Part shown: positions 6,870 to 14,196 of the stretch, one piece after another
Numbering within the stretch: the stretch's first letter is position 1
Layout: the number at the start of each line of letters is the position of its first letter
Source of the DNA: an uncultured Desulfobacca sp.
Lineage (GTDB): Bacteria; Desulfobacterota; Desulfobaccia; Desulfobaccales; Desulfobaccaceae
Direction: 5' to 3'
Length of the DNA stretch: 20,338 nt
NCBI GenBank assembly: GCA_937958145.1
Contig: CALGOE010000157.1
Coordinates: forward strand, 1 to 20,338
The notes under the pieces: model-generated
The model's database searches: none
Told to the model about the DNA's origin: nothing
Seen by the model: only the letters and a program-made list of their open reading frames with translations
Program-made: the position numbers and the translations under genes

Positions 6870-7832
6870 ATGATGCGCCCACAGTGGCCTGATGGTCAAT
6901 GGTTTGTGGAATTTAACAGCCCCTCTGACCTCTGCGGCTATCGCTATGATCGGATTCTGGCGGCGGGCCAGACCCGTTATCAACACTATATGATCATTGA
7001 GGCGCCCGCCTTGGGCAGAGCCCTGATCCTGGACGGTGTTTTGCAGTCGGCCTCCCGGGATGAAGTGATCTATCACGAAGCCTTGGTCCATCCGGCCCTG
7101 ATGGCCCACGACAACCCGGCGCGGGTAGCCGTTTTGGGCGGCGGGGAAGGGGCCACCATGCGGGAGGTCCTCCGTCATGGCGTGGTCCAAACCGTCTTCA
7201 TGGTTGATCTGGACGAAGAACTGGTGGCCCAGTGCCGCCGCCATCTACCGGAATTTGGTGGCCTGGCCTGGGACGACCCCCGCCTGCGGCTGATCCATGC
7301 CGAGGCCCGGGCTTGGCTGGCCACCCAGCCGGAGGCGGTTTTTGATGTGATTATCATGGATATCACCGATCCTTTGGAGGGGGGGCCGGCATTTTTCCTC
7401 TTTACCCAAGAAATGTTCCGGCTGGTGCGGGCCAAACTGCGGCCGGGAGGATTGCTGAGTATTCAGGCCGGTTCCGCGGGGCAGGCGATCCGCCTGTTTC
7501 CCCACCTGTACCGGACCCTGCAGACCGTCTTCGCCACGGTTATCCCCTATACGGCTTTTATTCCCAGCTTTAATGATCAGTATGGTTTTATGCTGGCCGG
7601 CAGCGAGACCTGTGTCTGGCCCACCCCGGCCCGGCTGCGACGGTTGCAAAGCGAGCGGGGGCTGGGGCCCTTACAGTGGCTGGACCCGGATTTTGCCCCC
7701 TCCCTGCCTCTGCTGCCGCCCTATCTGCGCCGCCTGTTGGCGGGGGCGGGACGCGTCCTGGCCGACGCCCAGCCCTTCCAGCAGCACCAGCCTTTTGACC
7801 TCGGCTTTGACAAGTCATCATCTCCGGCCTGA
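6870..7832 (+). CDS. Aminopropyltransferase, thermospermine-synthase (ACL5) type
   Basis: The 320-residue enzyme transfers an aminopropyl group from decarboxylated S-adenosylmethionine to a polyamine. A GTG at 6792 would extend it by 26 unlike residues, so I chose ATG 6870, which gives the usual WFxE start after a short leader; a second ATG follows directly. The SAM-binding loop reads VLGGGEGATMREVLRH (residues 88-103), Asp113/Asp115 follow, and the proton-acceptor segment is MDITDPLEGGPAFFLFT (163-179). QSASRDEVIYHE plus the GGGEGA loop, EGGP, and IPYTAFIPSF match plant and prokaryotic thermospermine-synthase-like enzymes better than SpeE spermidine synthases, which usually have GGGDGG and DPxGPA. 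The product, thermospermine or another polyamine, is not proven. No decarboxylase gene is in the window. Confidence 0.85.
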   Translation: MMRPQWPDGQWFVEFNSPSDLCGYRYDRILAAGQTRYQHYMIIEAPALGRALILDGVLQSASRDEVIYHEALVHPALMAHDNPARVAVLGGGEGATMREVLRHGVVQTVFMVDLDEELVAQCRRHLPEFGGLAWDDPRLRLIHAEARAWLATQPEAVFDVIIMDITDPLEGGPAFFLFTQEMFRLVRAKLRPGGLLSIQAGSAGQAIRLFPHLYRTLQTVFATVIPYTAFIPSFNDQYGFMLAGSETCVWPTPARLRRLQSERGLGPLQWLDPDFAPSLPLLPPYLRRLLAGAGRVLADAQPFQQHQPFDLGFDKSSSPA

Positions 7833-7926
7833 GTCTCCTCGGGGCGCTGGTATGGTTTTCCCCCTGCGTCCGGTTCCGGTCCCTTGCATTCAACCCTGGG
7901 CATGGCTACTATTTAAGCAGACAGAA

Positions 7927-7935
7927 TGATATAAT
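7927..7935 (+). promoter_or_regulatory. Extended -10 promoter for rtcB
   Basis: TGATATAAT combines the TG extension (7927-7928) with a perfect TATAAT (7930-7935), 66 bases before the rtcB start. No good -35 hexamer sits 16-18 bases upstream, which an extended -10 can tolerate. It lies in the AT-rich part of the 169-base spacer. Confidence 0.5.
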
Positions 7936-8001
7936 AAACTGCACTTCACCCGCTCGGCTGGGGGCAGCGTCGTCCCCGACCGAAGCAGCTCGAGGTGGCC
8001 G

Positions 8002-9450
8002 ATGGCCAAAGACATCAAACTGCGCCAGATTGATGCGTATCGTTGGGAAATCCCCCAGGAAGGCAAGATGCGGACCCGGGGGCTGGTGTTCTGCTCCGCC
8101 GCCATGATCCCGGCCCTGCGCCAGGACCAGAGCCTGCAGCAGGTGGTGAATGTGGCCACTCTGCCGGGGATCGTCGGCCCCTCCCTGGCCATGCCCGACA
8201 TCCATTGGGGCTACGGCTTTCCCATCGGTGGGGTGGCGGCCTTTGATCTCGATGAGGGTGTGGTGTCTCCGGGCGGGGTGGGTTATGACATCAACTGCGG
8301 GGTGCGGCTGCTGCGCACCAATCTGAGCCGCCCCGAGATTGTGGACCGCATCCAGGAATTGGTGGACGGGCTCTTTGCCAATATTCCCTCGGGAGTGGGC
8401 TCCCGACGCCGGGATTTGAAGCTCACGACCCCGACCCTGCGGGAAGTGTTGCGGTATGGCGCGGCCTGGGCGGTGAAACAAGGGTTTGGCCAGGCCGACG
8501 ACCTCTTGCACATTGAGGCCGGCGGGCAGATTCCGGGGGCTGATCCCGAGGCGGTGTCGGACCAGGCCCTGGAGCGAGGGCGGGATCAATTGGGGACCTT
8601 GGGCTCGGGCAATCATTTCGTCGAAATCGGTTATGTGGCCGAAATTTTCGATGCTGATCTGGCTCGGGCCTTAGATATTTTTCCTGACCAGGTGACGGTC
8701 ATCGTCCACACCGGCTCCAGGGGATTGGGTCACCAGGTCTGTGATGATTTCATCGGCAAACTGCTGCGGGCGACGGCCAAGTATGGCTTTGACCTGCCTG
8801 ATCGGCAGTTATGCTGCGCGCCGGTGCAATCGCCGGAAGGCCAGGAATATCTGGGGGCCATGGCCGCGGCGGCCAATTTTGCTTTTGCCAACCGTCAGAT
8901 CATCACCCACTGGGTACGGGAAACTCTCCAGGAGATTCTCCGGCTGGGACCGAAGCCTTTAGGTCTGCAATTAGTCTATGATGTGGCCCACAATATCGCC
9001 AAGATCGAGACCCATGAAGTGAACGGCCGGAAACGGCGCCTCTGTGTCCACCGCAAAGGGGCGACCCGGGCCTTCCCGCCGCATCATCCGGAGGTTCCAG
9101 CCGCTTACCGGGAAATCGGCCAACCGGTGCTGATTCCGGGCGATATGGGCCGTTATTCTTATCTCTTGGTGGGGACGGCCAAAGCCCTGGAGGAGACCTT
9201 TGGCAGCACCTGCCACGGTGCCGGCCGCATCCTCAGCCGCCATCAGGCCTTGAAAGTCGCCAAGGGGCGGTCCATTGAAAAAGAGCTGGCTGTCCAGGGT
9301 ATCATCGTCCGGGGGGCCGGACGCGGCACGGTGGCCGAAGAAATTCCCGAGGCCTACAAAGACGTGGAACAGGTGGTGGAGGTTGTCCACGGCGCCGGTA
9401 TCAGCCGCAAGGTGGCCAGACTCCAGCCTCTGGGAGTCATTAAGGGCTGA
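8002..9450 (+). CDS. rtcB: RNA-splicing ligase RtcB
   Basis: RtcB joins 2',3'-cyclic-phosphate or 3'-phosphate ends to 5'-hydroxyl ends, using GTP and Mn2+, in tRNA repair or splicing. The 482-residue protein carries the family set: AMPDIHWGYGFPIGG (64-78), Asp96 and Cys99 in GVGYDINCGVR, GSGNHFVEIG with His205, VHTGSRG with His236, DVAHN with His330, and CHGAGR (404-409), where His405 matches the guanylylated histidine. The end HGAGISRKVARLQPLGVIKG is complete. The start is supported by GAGGTGG about 9 bases upstream. It stands alone: no archease or RtcA gene is present, and ffh follows after its own promoter. Confidence 0.96.
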   Translation: MAKDIKLRQIDAYRWEIPQEGKMRTRGLVFCSAAMIPALRQDQSLQQVVNVATLPGIVGPSLAMPDIHWGYGFPIGGVAAFDLDEGVVSPGGVGYDINCGVRLLRTNLSRPEIVDRIQELVDGLFANIPSGVGSRRRDLKLTTPTLREVLRYGAAWAVKQGFGQADDLLHIEAGGQIPGADPEAVSDQALERGRDQLGTLGSGNHFVEIGYVAEIFDADLARALDIFPDQVTVIVHTGSRGLGHQVCDDFIGKLLRATAKYGFDLPDRQLCCAPVQSPEGQEYLGAMAAAANFAFANRQIITHWVRETLQEILRLGPKPLGLQLVYDVAHNIAKIETHEVNGRKRRLCVHRKGATRAFPPHHPEVPAAYREIGQPVLIPGDMGRYSYLLVGTAKALEETFGSTCHGAGRILSRHQALKVAKGRSIEKELAVQGIIVRGAGRGTVAEEIPEAYKDVEQVVEVVHGAGISRKVARLQPLGVIKG

Positions 9451-9471
9451 GGCCAGTGCACAATTTATTCA

Positions 9472-9501
9472 TTGACAATAAAGAATTATAAATAGTAAAA
9501 T
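9472..9501 (+). promoter_or_regulatory. Sigma-70-like promoter of the ffh-rpsP block
   Basis: TTGACA (9472-9477, perfect) and TAAAAT (9496-9501, 5/6) are 18 bases apart in an AT-rich 81-base spacer. Transcription would begin about 20-25 bases before the ffh ATG. It probably drives at least ffh and rpsP. Confidence 0.7.
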
Positions 9502-9531
9502 CTGTTTTTAACCTTATTTTGAGAAGAGATC

Positions 9532-10875
9532 ATGTTTAACCGCCTCTCGGATAAGCTGGCGAACGTTTTTAAGAAATTAAAAGGGCACGGCAAACTTACC
9601 GAGCTCAATATTAATGACGCCCTGCGAGAGGTGCGGCTGGCCCTGCTGGAGGCGGACGTTCATTATAAGGTCGCCAAGGCCTTTGTGGAGGGTATCCGGC
9701 AGCGGGCCCTGGGTCAGGAGGTCATGTCTTCCCTCACCCCGGGCCAGCAGGTGATCAAGATCGTCCACGACGAGCTGGTCACGTTGCTGGGGGGGGAGGC
9801 GCCCCGGTTGGAAATTGCTGGCAAGCCCCCGGTGGTCCTGATGCTGGTGGGGCTGCAGGGCTCGGGCAAGACTACCACGACGGCCAAGATAGCCCTGCGG
9901 CTGAAAAAACAGGGCCGGCAACCTTTATTGGTGCCGGCCGATACCCAGCGGCCGGCGGCTATTGAGCAGCTGCAGCGGCTGGGGGGGGACATCGGTGTTG
10001 ATGTTTACCCCACACAACCGACGCAGGCGCCGGTGGCTATCGCCGAGGCGGCCCTGGCTCTGGCCACAGCCAAGGGCCATGATGTGGTCCTGTTGGACAC
10101 GGCCGGGCGCTTGCATGTGGATGAGCCTTTGATGGCCGAACTTCAGGCCATCAAAGCGGCCACCCAACCCAGCGAGATATTGCTGGTCGCCGATGCCATG
10201 ACCGGGCAGGATGCGGTCCAGGTGGCCCAGAATTTTAATGAGGCCTTGGACCTTACCGGTGTGATCCTCACCAAAGTTGAGGGTGATGCCCGGGGCGGCG
10301 CCGCCCTGTCCATGCGTTCGGTGATCAACAAACCCATTAAATTTCTGGGGGTGGGTGAGAAGCTGGACGCGCTCGAGGTTTTTCATCCCGACCGGCTGGC
10401 TTCCCGTATTCTGGGCATGGGCGATGTCCTCACCCTCATCGAAAAGGCCCAGGAAGCCTTTGATGAGGACCAGGCCAAAGAGCTGGAGCGCAAGCTCCGC
10501 AAAGACGGCTTTACTTTGGAAGACTTCCGGGATCAACTGCGGCAAGTGCGCAAGATGGGGAGCCTGGAACAGCTCCTGGGCATGATTCCCGGCCTTAATA
10601 AGGTCAAGGGAATCAAGGACATGCAGCCCGACGAAAAAGAACTGGTCAAGGTGGAAGCCATTATCAATTCCATGACCCCGGCGGAACGGGCCAATCATAA
10701 CCTCATCGACGGGAGCCGACGCCGGCGCATTGCCCGGGGGAGCGGCACCACGGTCCAGGACGTGAACCGGCTCCTCAAGCAATTTGACATGACCCAGAAA
10801 ATGATGAAAAAAATGCTGCACAGCGGCAAAAAGGGAGCGAAACGGCGTCTGCTGCCGCCTTTTGGCTTTTCTTGA
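9532..10875 (+). CDS. ffh: Signal recognition particle protein Ffh (SRP54)
   Basis: Ffh binds 4.5S RNA and hydrophobic signal sequences on nascent chains, and with FtsY delivers ribosomes to the membrane. The 447-residue protein shows the N domain with ALREVRLALLEADVH (30-44), the G domain with P-loop GLQGSGKTTT (107-116), DTQRPAAIEQL, DTAGRL, TKVEGDARGG and GVGEKLDALEVF, then the methionine-rich M domain from about 300 with GMIPGLNKVKG, RRRRIARGSGTTVQDVNRLL and KMMKKM. The C-terminal tail is short and basic, ending with PPFGFS. A GAGAAGAG site precedes the ATG. Starting the ribosomal-protein block with ffh is common in bacteria. Confidence 0.97.
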   Translation: MFNRLSDKLANVFKKLKGHGKLTELNINDALREVRLALLEADVHYKVAKAFVEGIRQRALGQEVMSSLTPGQQVIKIVHDELVTLLGGEAPRLEIAGKPPVVLMLVGLQGSGKTTTTAKIALRLKKQGRQPLLVPADTQRPAAIEQLQRLGGDIGVDVYPTQPTQAPVAIAEAALALATAKGHDVVLLDTAGRLHVDEPLMAELQAIKAATQPSEILLVADAMTGQDAVQVAQNFNEALDLTGVILTKVEGDARGGAALSMRSVINKPIKFLGVGEKLDALEVFHPDRLASRILGMGDVLTLIEKAQEAFDEDQAKELERKLRKDGFTLEDFRDQLRQVRKMGSLEQLLGMIPGLNKVKGIKDMQPDEKELVKVEAIINSMTPAERANHNLIDGSRRRRIARGSGTTVQDVNRLLKQFDMTQKMMKKMLHSGKKGAKRRLLPPFGFS

Positions 10876-10922
10876 TAACGCTTCGCCCCTTTGATCAGCC
10901 CCCGGCTTGGTGGGCATCAGGG

Positions 10923-10959
10923 AAAGGAGGCTCGGCCACCGGGAATAACCTACCGGGAA
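10923..10959 (+). other. Unattached Shine-Dalgarno-like box and direct repeat in the ffh-rpsP spacer
   Basis: AAAGGAGG at 10923-10930 is not followed by a usable start codon. ACCGGGAA then occurs twice, at 10938-10945 and 10952-10959, with a 14-base period. The spacer between ffh and rpsP is 132 bases. Confidence 0.4.
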
Positions 10960-11007
10960 CGAGACTATTTTCTTAAAACATTATCTGAGAAGGAGAACTG
11001 ACGATAG

Positions 11008-11253
11008 ATGGCGTTACGAATCCGTCTTGCCAGACATGGGGCCAAGAAGCGTCCCTTTTATCGCATTGTGGTGGCCAACAGTGAAGCCAAGCGGGATGGG
11101 CGCTTCATTGCTATTATCGGCACGTATGATCCCAATCGCAATCCGGCGGCTGTTACCATCAAAAAAGACCTGTTGGCCCAATGGCAGAGTCGGGGGGCCA
11201 AGCCGACTGAAACGGTGGCCAGCCTCTTGAAAAAGGCTGCCGTTGACGCTTAA
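11008..11253 (+). CDS. rpsP: 30S ribosomal protein S16
   Basis: The 81-residue protein is a complete bS16: MALRIRLARHGAKKRPFYRI at the start, VVANSEAKRDGRFIAIIGTY, then YDPN and the IKKDLLAQWQSRGAKPT segment, ending in a short Ala/Asp tail. It binds 16S rRNA in the body of the small subunit and helps assembly. AAGGAG lies 13 bases before the ATG, slightly long. The typical neighbours follow, except that the gap to khpA is unusually wide (208 bases). Confidence 0.97.
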   Translation: MALRIRLARHGAKKRPFYRIVVANSEAKRDGRFIAIIGTYDPNRNPAAVTIKKDLLAQWQSRGAKPTETVASLLKKAAVDA

Positions 11254-11461
11254 CTCAGTGGATCTCCTCGGCCTGCCGCGCAAGGTGTGAACAATGTGCC
11301 GGCGGCTGCCTTGCTGCTCCGGTTTCCTCATGGCGCCGGGGCTGAGCGGCTGCAAAGATGCTTTGCCGTGCTGACAACGATCTGACGAAACCGCCACCGG
11401 ACCGGGCCAGGGGCCAAATGCCCGGGCTCTGACGTTGTTATCCGCCAACGGAGGTCGCACA
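11254..11461 (+). promoter_or_regulatory. Structured 208-base spacer before khpA
   Basis: No coding frame is supported. GCAAAG-ATG-CTTTGC forms a perfect hairpin at 11352-11366. CCGGGC (11402-11407) pairs with GCCCGG (11420-11425), and outside it TGACAACG (11372-11379) pairs with CGTTGTTA (11433-11440, one G-U). The outer stem ends 9 bases before the GGAGG of khpA. A leader or processing site is possible; no promoter or U-run was identified. Confidence 0.4.
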
Positions 11462-11692
11462 ATGAAAGACTTGATCAAATACATCGCGCAGGCGCTGGTT
11501 GACCATCCGGATCAAGTGGAAGTTTCTGAAATTGAAGGAGAACAGACCTCGGTAATCGAACTTAAGGTGGCCAAAGAGGATTTAGGCAAGGTAATCGGCA
11601 AACAGGGGAGAACCGCAAGGGCGATGCGGACCATTTTGGGGGCCGCTTCCACCAAAATTAAAAAACGGGCGGTGCTGGAAATCCTTGAGTAA
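11462..11692 (+). CDS. khpA: KH-domain RNA-binding protein KhpA (YlqC)
   Basis: The 76-residue protein is a single type II KH domain with the GKQG loop at residues 46-49 (GKVIGKQGRTARAMR), typical of the KhpA/YlqC family. In Gram-positive bacteria it pairs with KhpB (Jag) and binds many RNAs, affecting cell division and elongation; the role in this organism is inferred. I chose ATG 11462 because GGAGG sits 7 bases upstream and MKDLIKYIAQALVDHP is the family start; an in-frame TTG at 11435 would add nine unlike residues. It overlaps the rimM start by 8 bases. Placement between rpsP and rimM is conserved in many bacteria but absent in Gammaproteobacteria. Confidence 0.94.
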   Translation: MKDLIKYIAQALVDHPDQVEVSEIEGEQTSVIELKVAKEDLGKVIGKQGRTARAMRTILGAASTKIKKRAVLEILE

Positions 11693-12206
11693 GCAGGCTT
11701 CCCGCCGGGTCTGTATCGGGCGCATAACCCGGCCCCATGGCCTGCGGGGCGAGGTCAGGGCCTGGGTCGACGTGGACGACCTGGAAACGCTGCAAGCGCT
11801 GGAATGGCTGGAACTGGACGACAGACCGTATCAGGTGCTGGCCGTGCGGGTCCAGAACAATGCTTTTCTGCTCAGCCTGGCCGGCGTCACCACGCGGGAA
11901 CAGGCCCAGGAATTAGCCGGCCGGGAGATCTGGATCGACCCGACCCAGTTGCCGCCTTTGCCGCCCGGCGAATACTATCACTTTGAAATTATCGGCCTGC
12001 CGGTGTATGTAGCCGAGACGTTGGCCTACGTAGGGGAGGTGGCGGCCATTTTGACCACCCCGGCCCACGATGTCTATGTTATCCAGGGGCAAGGGCAGGA
12101 ATATCTGATCCCGGCCGTAGCCCAGACGATTAAGAGTATCGACCCGCAAAGCAGACGGCTGGTGATTGCCGCAGCAGGTTTGGCCACGGCAAACGGTGCA
12201 CATTGA
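11685..12206 (+). CDS. rimM: 16S rRNA processing protein RimM
   Basis: RimM binds S19 and the 30S head and helps late small-subunit assembly. The 173-residue protein has the N-terminal RimM beta-barrel, with CIGRITRPHGLRGEVRAW near residues 10-27, and a C-terminal PRC barrel from about residue 96 (YYHFEIIGLPV) with EYLIPAVAQTIKSID. The start is a TTG overlapping the end of khpA by 8 bases, with GGAAA upstream, so translation is probably coupled to khpA. No better ATG or GTG lies before the conserved CIGRITRPHG. The trmD start lies inside its last codons. Confidence 0.93.
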   Translation: MSKQASRRVCIGRITRPHGLRGEVRAWVDVDDLETLQALEWLELDDRPYQVLAVRVQNNAFLLSLAGVTTREQAQELAGREIWIDPTQLPPLPPGEYYHFEIIGLPVYVAETLAYVGEVAAILTTPAHDVYVIQGQGQEYLIPAVAQTIKSIDPQSRRLVIAAAGLATANGAH

Positions 12207-12945
12207 TATCCTGACCCTGTTCCCGGAGTTTTTTGTCTCGCCTCTGGGCTGCAGTATCCTAAAACGGGCTCAGGCCCAGGGGATTTTATCGGTGGCCTGC
12301 CTGAACCTCCGGGATTTTGCCTTTGACCGGCATCGGGTCACCGATGACCGACCCTTTGGCGGTGGCCCGGGCATGGTGTTGAAAATCGAGCCACTGGTCA
12401 GGGCAATTCACTGGGTGCGGGAGAGGCGCCCCCAGGTACAGGTCATCCTGCTCAGCCCCCAGGGCCGCCTTTTTAATCAGGCCATGGCCCAGGACCTGGC
12501 GCAGCAAGAGAGCCTGCTGCTGATCTGTGGGCACTATGAAGGCGTTGATGCGCGGGTGCAGTATTTCATTGATACGGAAATATCTCTGGGTGATTTCATC
12601 CTGACGGGGGGGGAGATTCCCGCTCTGGCCATTGTGGATGCGGTCACGCGCCTCTTGCCGGGCAGTCTGGGAGCTGAAGATTCGGCGGCGGAAGATTCCT
12701 TTAAAGATAATCTGCTGAAAGGTCCCCAATATACCCGGCCCCGGGACTTTGCCGGCTATACGGTGCCCGAGGTTTTGCTGTCCGGCGACCATCAACGCAT
12801 CGCCCGCTGGCGGCGGCACCAAGCCCTGCGCCGCACCTGGGAAAGGCGGCCCGACCTGTTGCTCCACGCCCGGCTGACGGCAGAGGATCGAGCCTATCTG
12901 GCAACGTTGACGGTGGGTGAGGGGCAACCGCCGGACTCGGCGTAG
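12196..12945 (+). CDS. trmD: tRNA (guanine-N1-)-methyltransferase TrmD
   Basis: TrmD methylates G37 next to the anticodon of several tRNAs, preventing +1 frameshifts. The 249-residue SPOUT protein shows RPFGGGPGMVLKIEPL (52-67), LLSPQGRLF (85-93), CGHYEGVDAR (111-120), the trefoil-knot segment ISLGDFILTGGE (129-140), the catalytic Asp region AAEDSF near residue 167, and QYTRP with VPEVLLSGDH. I chose GTG 12196 because it gives the canonical MHIDILTLFPEFF; a TTG at 12166 would add ten residues. It overlaps rimM by 11 bases. No strong ribosome site is visible, so translation is likely coupled to rimM. Confidence 0.97.
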   Translation: MHIDILTLFPEFFVSPLGCSILKRAQAQGILSVACLNLRDFAFDRHRVTDDRPFGGGPGMVLKIEPLVRAIHWVRERRPQVQVILLSPQGRLFNQAMAQDLAQQESLLLICGHYEGVDARVQYFIDTEISLGDFILTGGEIPALAIVDAVTRLLPGSLGAEDSAAEDSFKDNLLKGPQYTRPRDFAGYTVPEVLLSGDHQRIARWRRHQALRRTWERRPDLLLHARLTAEDRAYLATLTVGEGQPPDSA

Positions 12946-12968
12946 AGTCGGCCGCCAAACCCTGTTTT

Positions 12969-13039
12969 GTCATCCGGAACGCAGCGTAGGCTCTCGATCC
13001 CGCCGGCAAGATGAGATGCTTCACGGCGCCCAGAATGAC
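12969..13039. repeat. Degenerate inverted intergenic repeat
   Basis: GTCATCCGGAACGCAGCG at the left matches, with scattered mismatches, the reverse complement of the right end (GCGCCCAGAATGAC), giving a 71-base imperfect stem-loop. The ends resemble the widespread element that opens with GTCATCCTGAGCGNAGCGAAG and closes with CAGAATGAC. This copy is worn. It lies in the trmD-rplS gap. Confidence 0.5.
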
Positions 13040-13051
13040 CGATAGTCGGTC
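13037..13051. other. Perfect hairpin GACCGA/TCGGTC
   Basis: GACCGA (13037-13042) pairs with TCGGTC (13046-13051) across the loop TAG, starting within the last bases of the inverted repeat. No T-run follows, so it is not a standard terminator. Confidence 0.35.
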
Positions 13052-13139
13052 TCAGAGTTTTGCAACTGCTTCTAAAAAGGCCGCCAACCCGTTGGGCCGG
13101 GCCAAGCCGAACGAAAAGCGTGTTTGCTGACATGCCCAA

Positions 13140-13156
13140 TCAGCCCGCGGGGCTGA
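13140..13156 (+). promoter_or_regulatory. 7-bp hairpin in the rplS leader
   Basis: TCAGCCC (13140-13146) pairs perfectly with GGGCTGA (13150-13156) across loop GCG. It ends 24 bases before the L19 ATG and 14 bases before its AGGA site. An autogenous control site is one possibility; it is inferred from position only. Confidence 0.35.
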
Positions 13157-13180
13157 CGACACAACCTATGAGGATAGATC

Positions 13181-13531
13181 ATGGACCCTCTGATTGATCA
13201 GGTCTCCAAAGACCATATGCGGGCGGACCTGCCGGATTTTCAGGTCGGCGATACAGTGGAAGTGCACGTCCGCATCGTGGAAGGCGACAAAGAACGGATT
13301 CAGGTATTCAAAGGCGTGGTGATCCGCAAACGCGGCAACAACACCGGCGCCACCTTTACAGTCCGGAAAATTTCGTACGAAGTGGGCGTGGAGAGGACGT
13401 TCCCCCTGCACTCGCCCAGCATCAATGAACTGCGGGTGGTGAGCAAAGGCAAGGTGCGCCGCGGTCGGCTTTATTATCTGCGCAGCCTCTATGGGAAAAA
13501 GGCTCGCATCAAAGAGAAACAGGTGAGCTGA
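13181..13531 (+). CDS. rplS: 50S ribosomal protein L19
   Basis: The 116-residue bL19 has the typical LPDFQVGDTVEVHVRIVEGD stretch, RIQVFKGVVIRKRG, TFTVRKISYEVGVERTFPLH, SPSINELRVV and the end KVRRGRLYYLR. It sits at the interface of the two subunits in the large subunit. AGGA lies 6-7 bases before the ATG. A 235-base gap with hairpins separates it from trmD, unlike the tight junctions before and after, so expression may be adjusted here. Confidence 0.97.
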   Translation: MDPLIDQVSKDHMRADLPDFQVGDTVEVHVRIVEGDKERIQVFKGVVIRKRGNNTGATFTVRKISYEVGVERTFPLHSPSINELRVVSKGKVRRGRLYYLRSLYGKKARIKEKQVS

Positions 13532-13545
13532 CGGAGAGCGGCGGT

Positions 13546-14193
13546 TTGGGTTCTCCCCGTGGCCGAGCCAGCCATCCGACGTTGCTGCCCCTGGTGAGCG
13601 CTCCTGAAGCCCATTTCCGGCAGCAGGGCCTTGGCTTTTTAGCCGGCGTCGATGAGGTCGGCCGCGGACCCCTGGCCGGTCCGGTGGTCGCCGCGGCGGT
13701 TATCTTGCCGGACCCGGCCGAATTACCGGGCCTGACCGACTCCAAACTGCTCAAGGCCTCCCAGCGGGAATCTTTAGACCAACAGGTGCGGCAGCAGGCC
13801 CTGGCCTGGGCCATTGCGGAGGTGGCAGTAGCCGACATCGAGGTCCTGGGTATCGGGGTGGCCAGTCTCAGGGCCATGGCCCAGGCGGTGCAAGACTTGC
13901 AGCCTCCTCCGGACCTGGTTCTGGTGGACGGCCCTTGGCGCTTGCCCCTGGATGTGGCGCAACAACCGGTCATTCAAGGTGATCGCCTCTGTCCATCCAT
14001 CGCCGCCGCGTCAATCCTGGCGAAAGTGCACCGGGATCGGCGTATGCAGGAGTATCACCGACTTTATCCCCACTATAATTTTGCCGGCCACAAAGGCTAT
14101 GCCACCCGGGAGCACCTGGAGGCCATCCGACGCTGGGGGCCTTGCCCCCTACATCGCCGCACCTTCCGGGGGGTGCGCGAGTGGTGCCCCTGA
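13546..14193 (+). CDS. rnhB: Ribonuclease HII
   Basis: RNase HII cuts the RNA strand of RNA-DNA hybrids and single ribonucleotides in DNA. The active-site residues are Asp36 and Glu37 (GVDEVGRGPLAGPVVAAAV), Asp128 (VDGPW) and Asp145 (GDRLC), followed by SIAAASILAKVHRDR and HYNFAGHKGYATREH. The TTG start at 13546 is supported by GGAGAG about 8 bases upstream and lies 14 bases after rplS. It gives a 30-residue tail before the domain; GTG 13594 is a shorter in-frame option. The protein is 215 residues and complete. Confidence 0.95.
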   Translation: MGSPRGRASHPTLLPLVSAPEAHFRQQGLGFLAGVDEVGRGPLAGPVVAAAVILPDPAELPGLTDSKLLKASQRESLDQQVRQQALAWAIAEVAVADIEVLGIGVASLRAMAQAVQDLQPPPDLVLVDGPWRLPLDVAQQPVIQGDRLCPSIAAASILAKVHRDRRMQEYHRLYPHYNFAGHKGYATREHLEAIRRWGPCPLHRRTFRGVREWCP

Positions 14194-14196
14194 GTC

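Noticed and set aside
7903..7918. Sigma-54-like TGGC...GC element before rtcB
   Set aside because: The GG and GC pairs are one base too far apart for a -24/-12 promoter, and a better extended -10 lies downstream.
9925..10917. 330-residue minus-strand open frame opposite ffh
   Set aside because: It mirrors the G and M domains of Ffh, and its composition is His/Gly/Gln-rich antisense filler.
11254..11461. 4.5S/SRP RNA or RNase P RNA in the rpsP-khpA spacer
   Set aside because: The conserved GGAA tetraloop region and the RNase P landmarks are not present on either strand.
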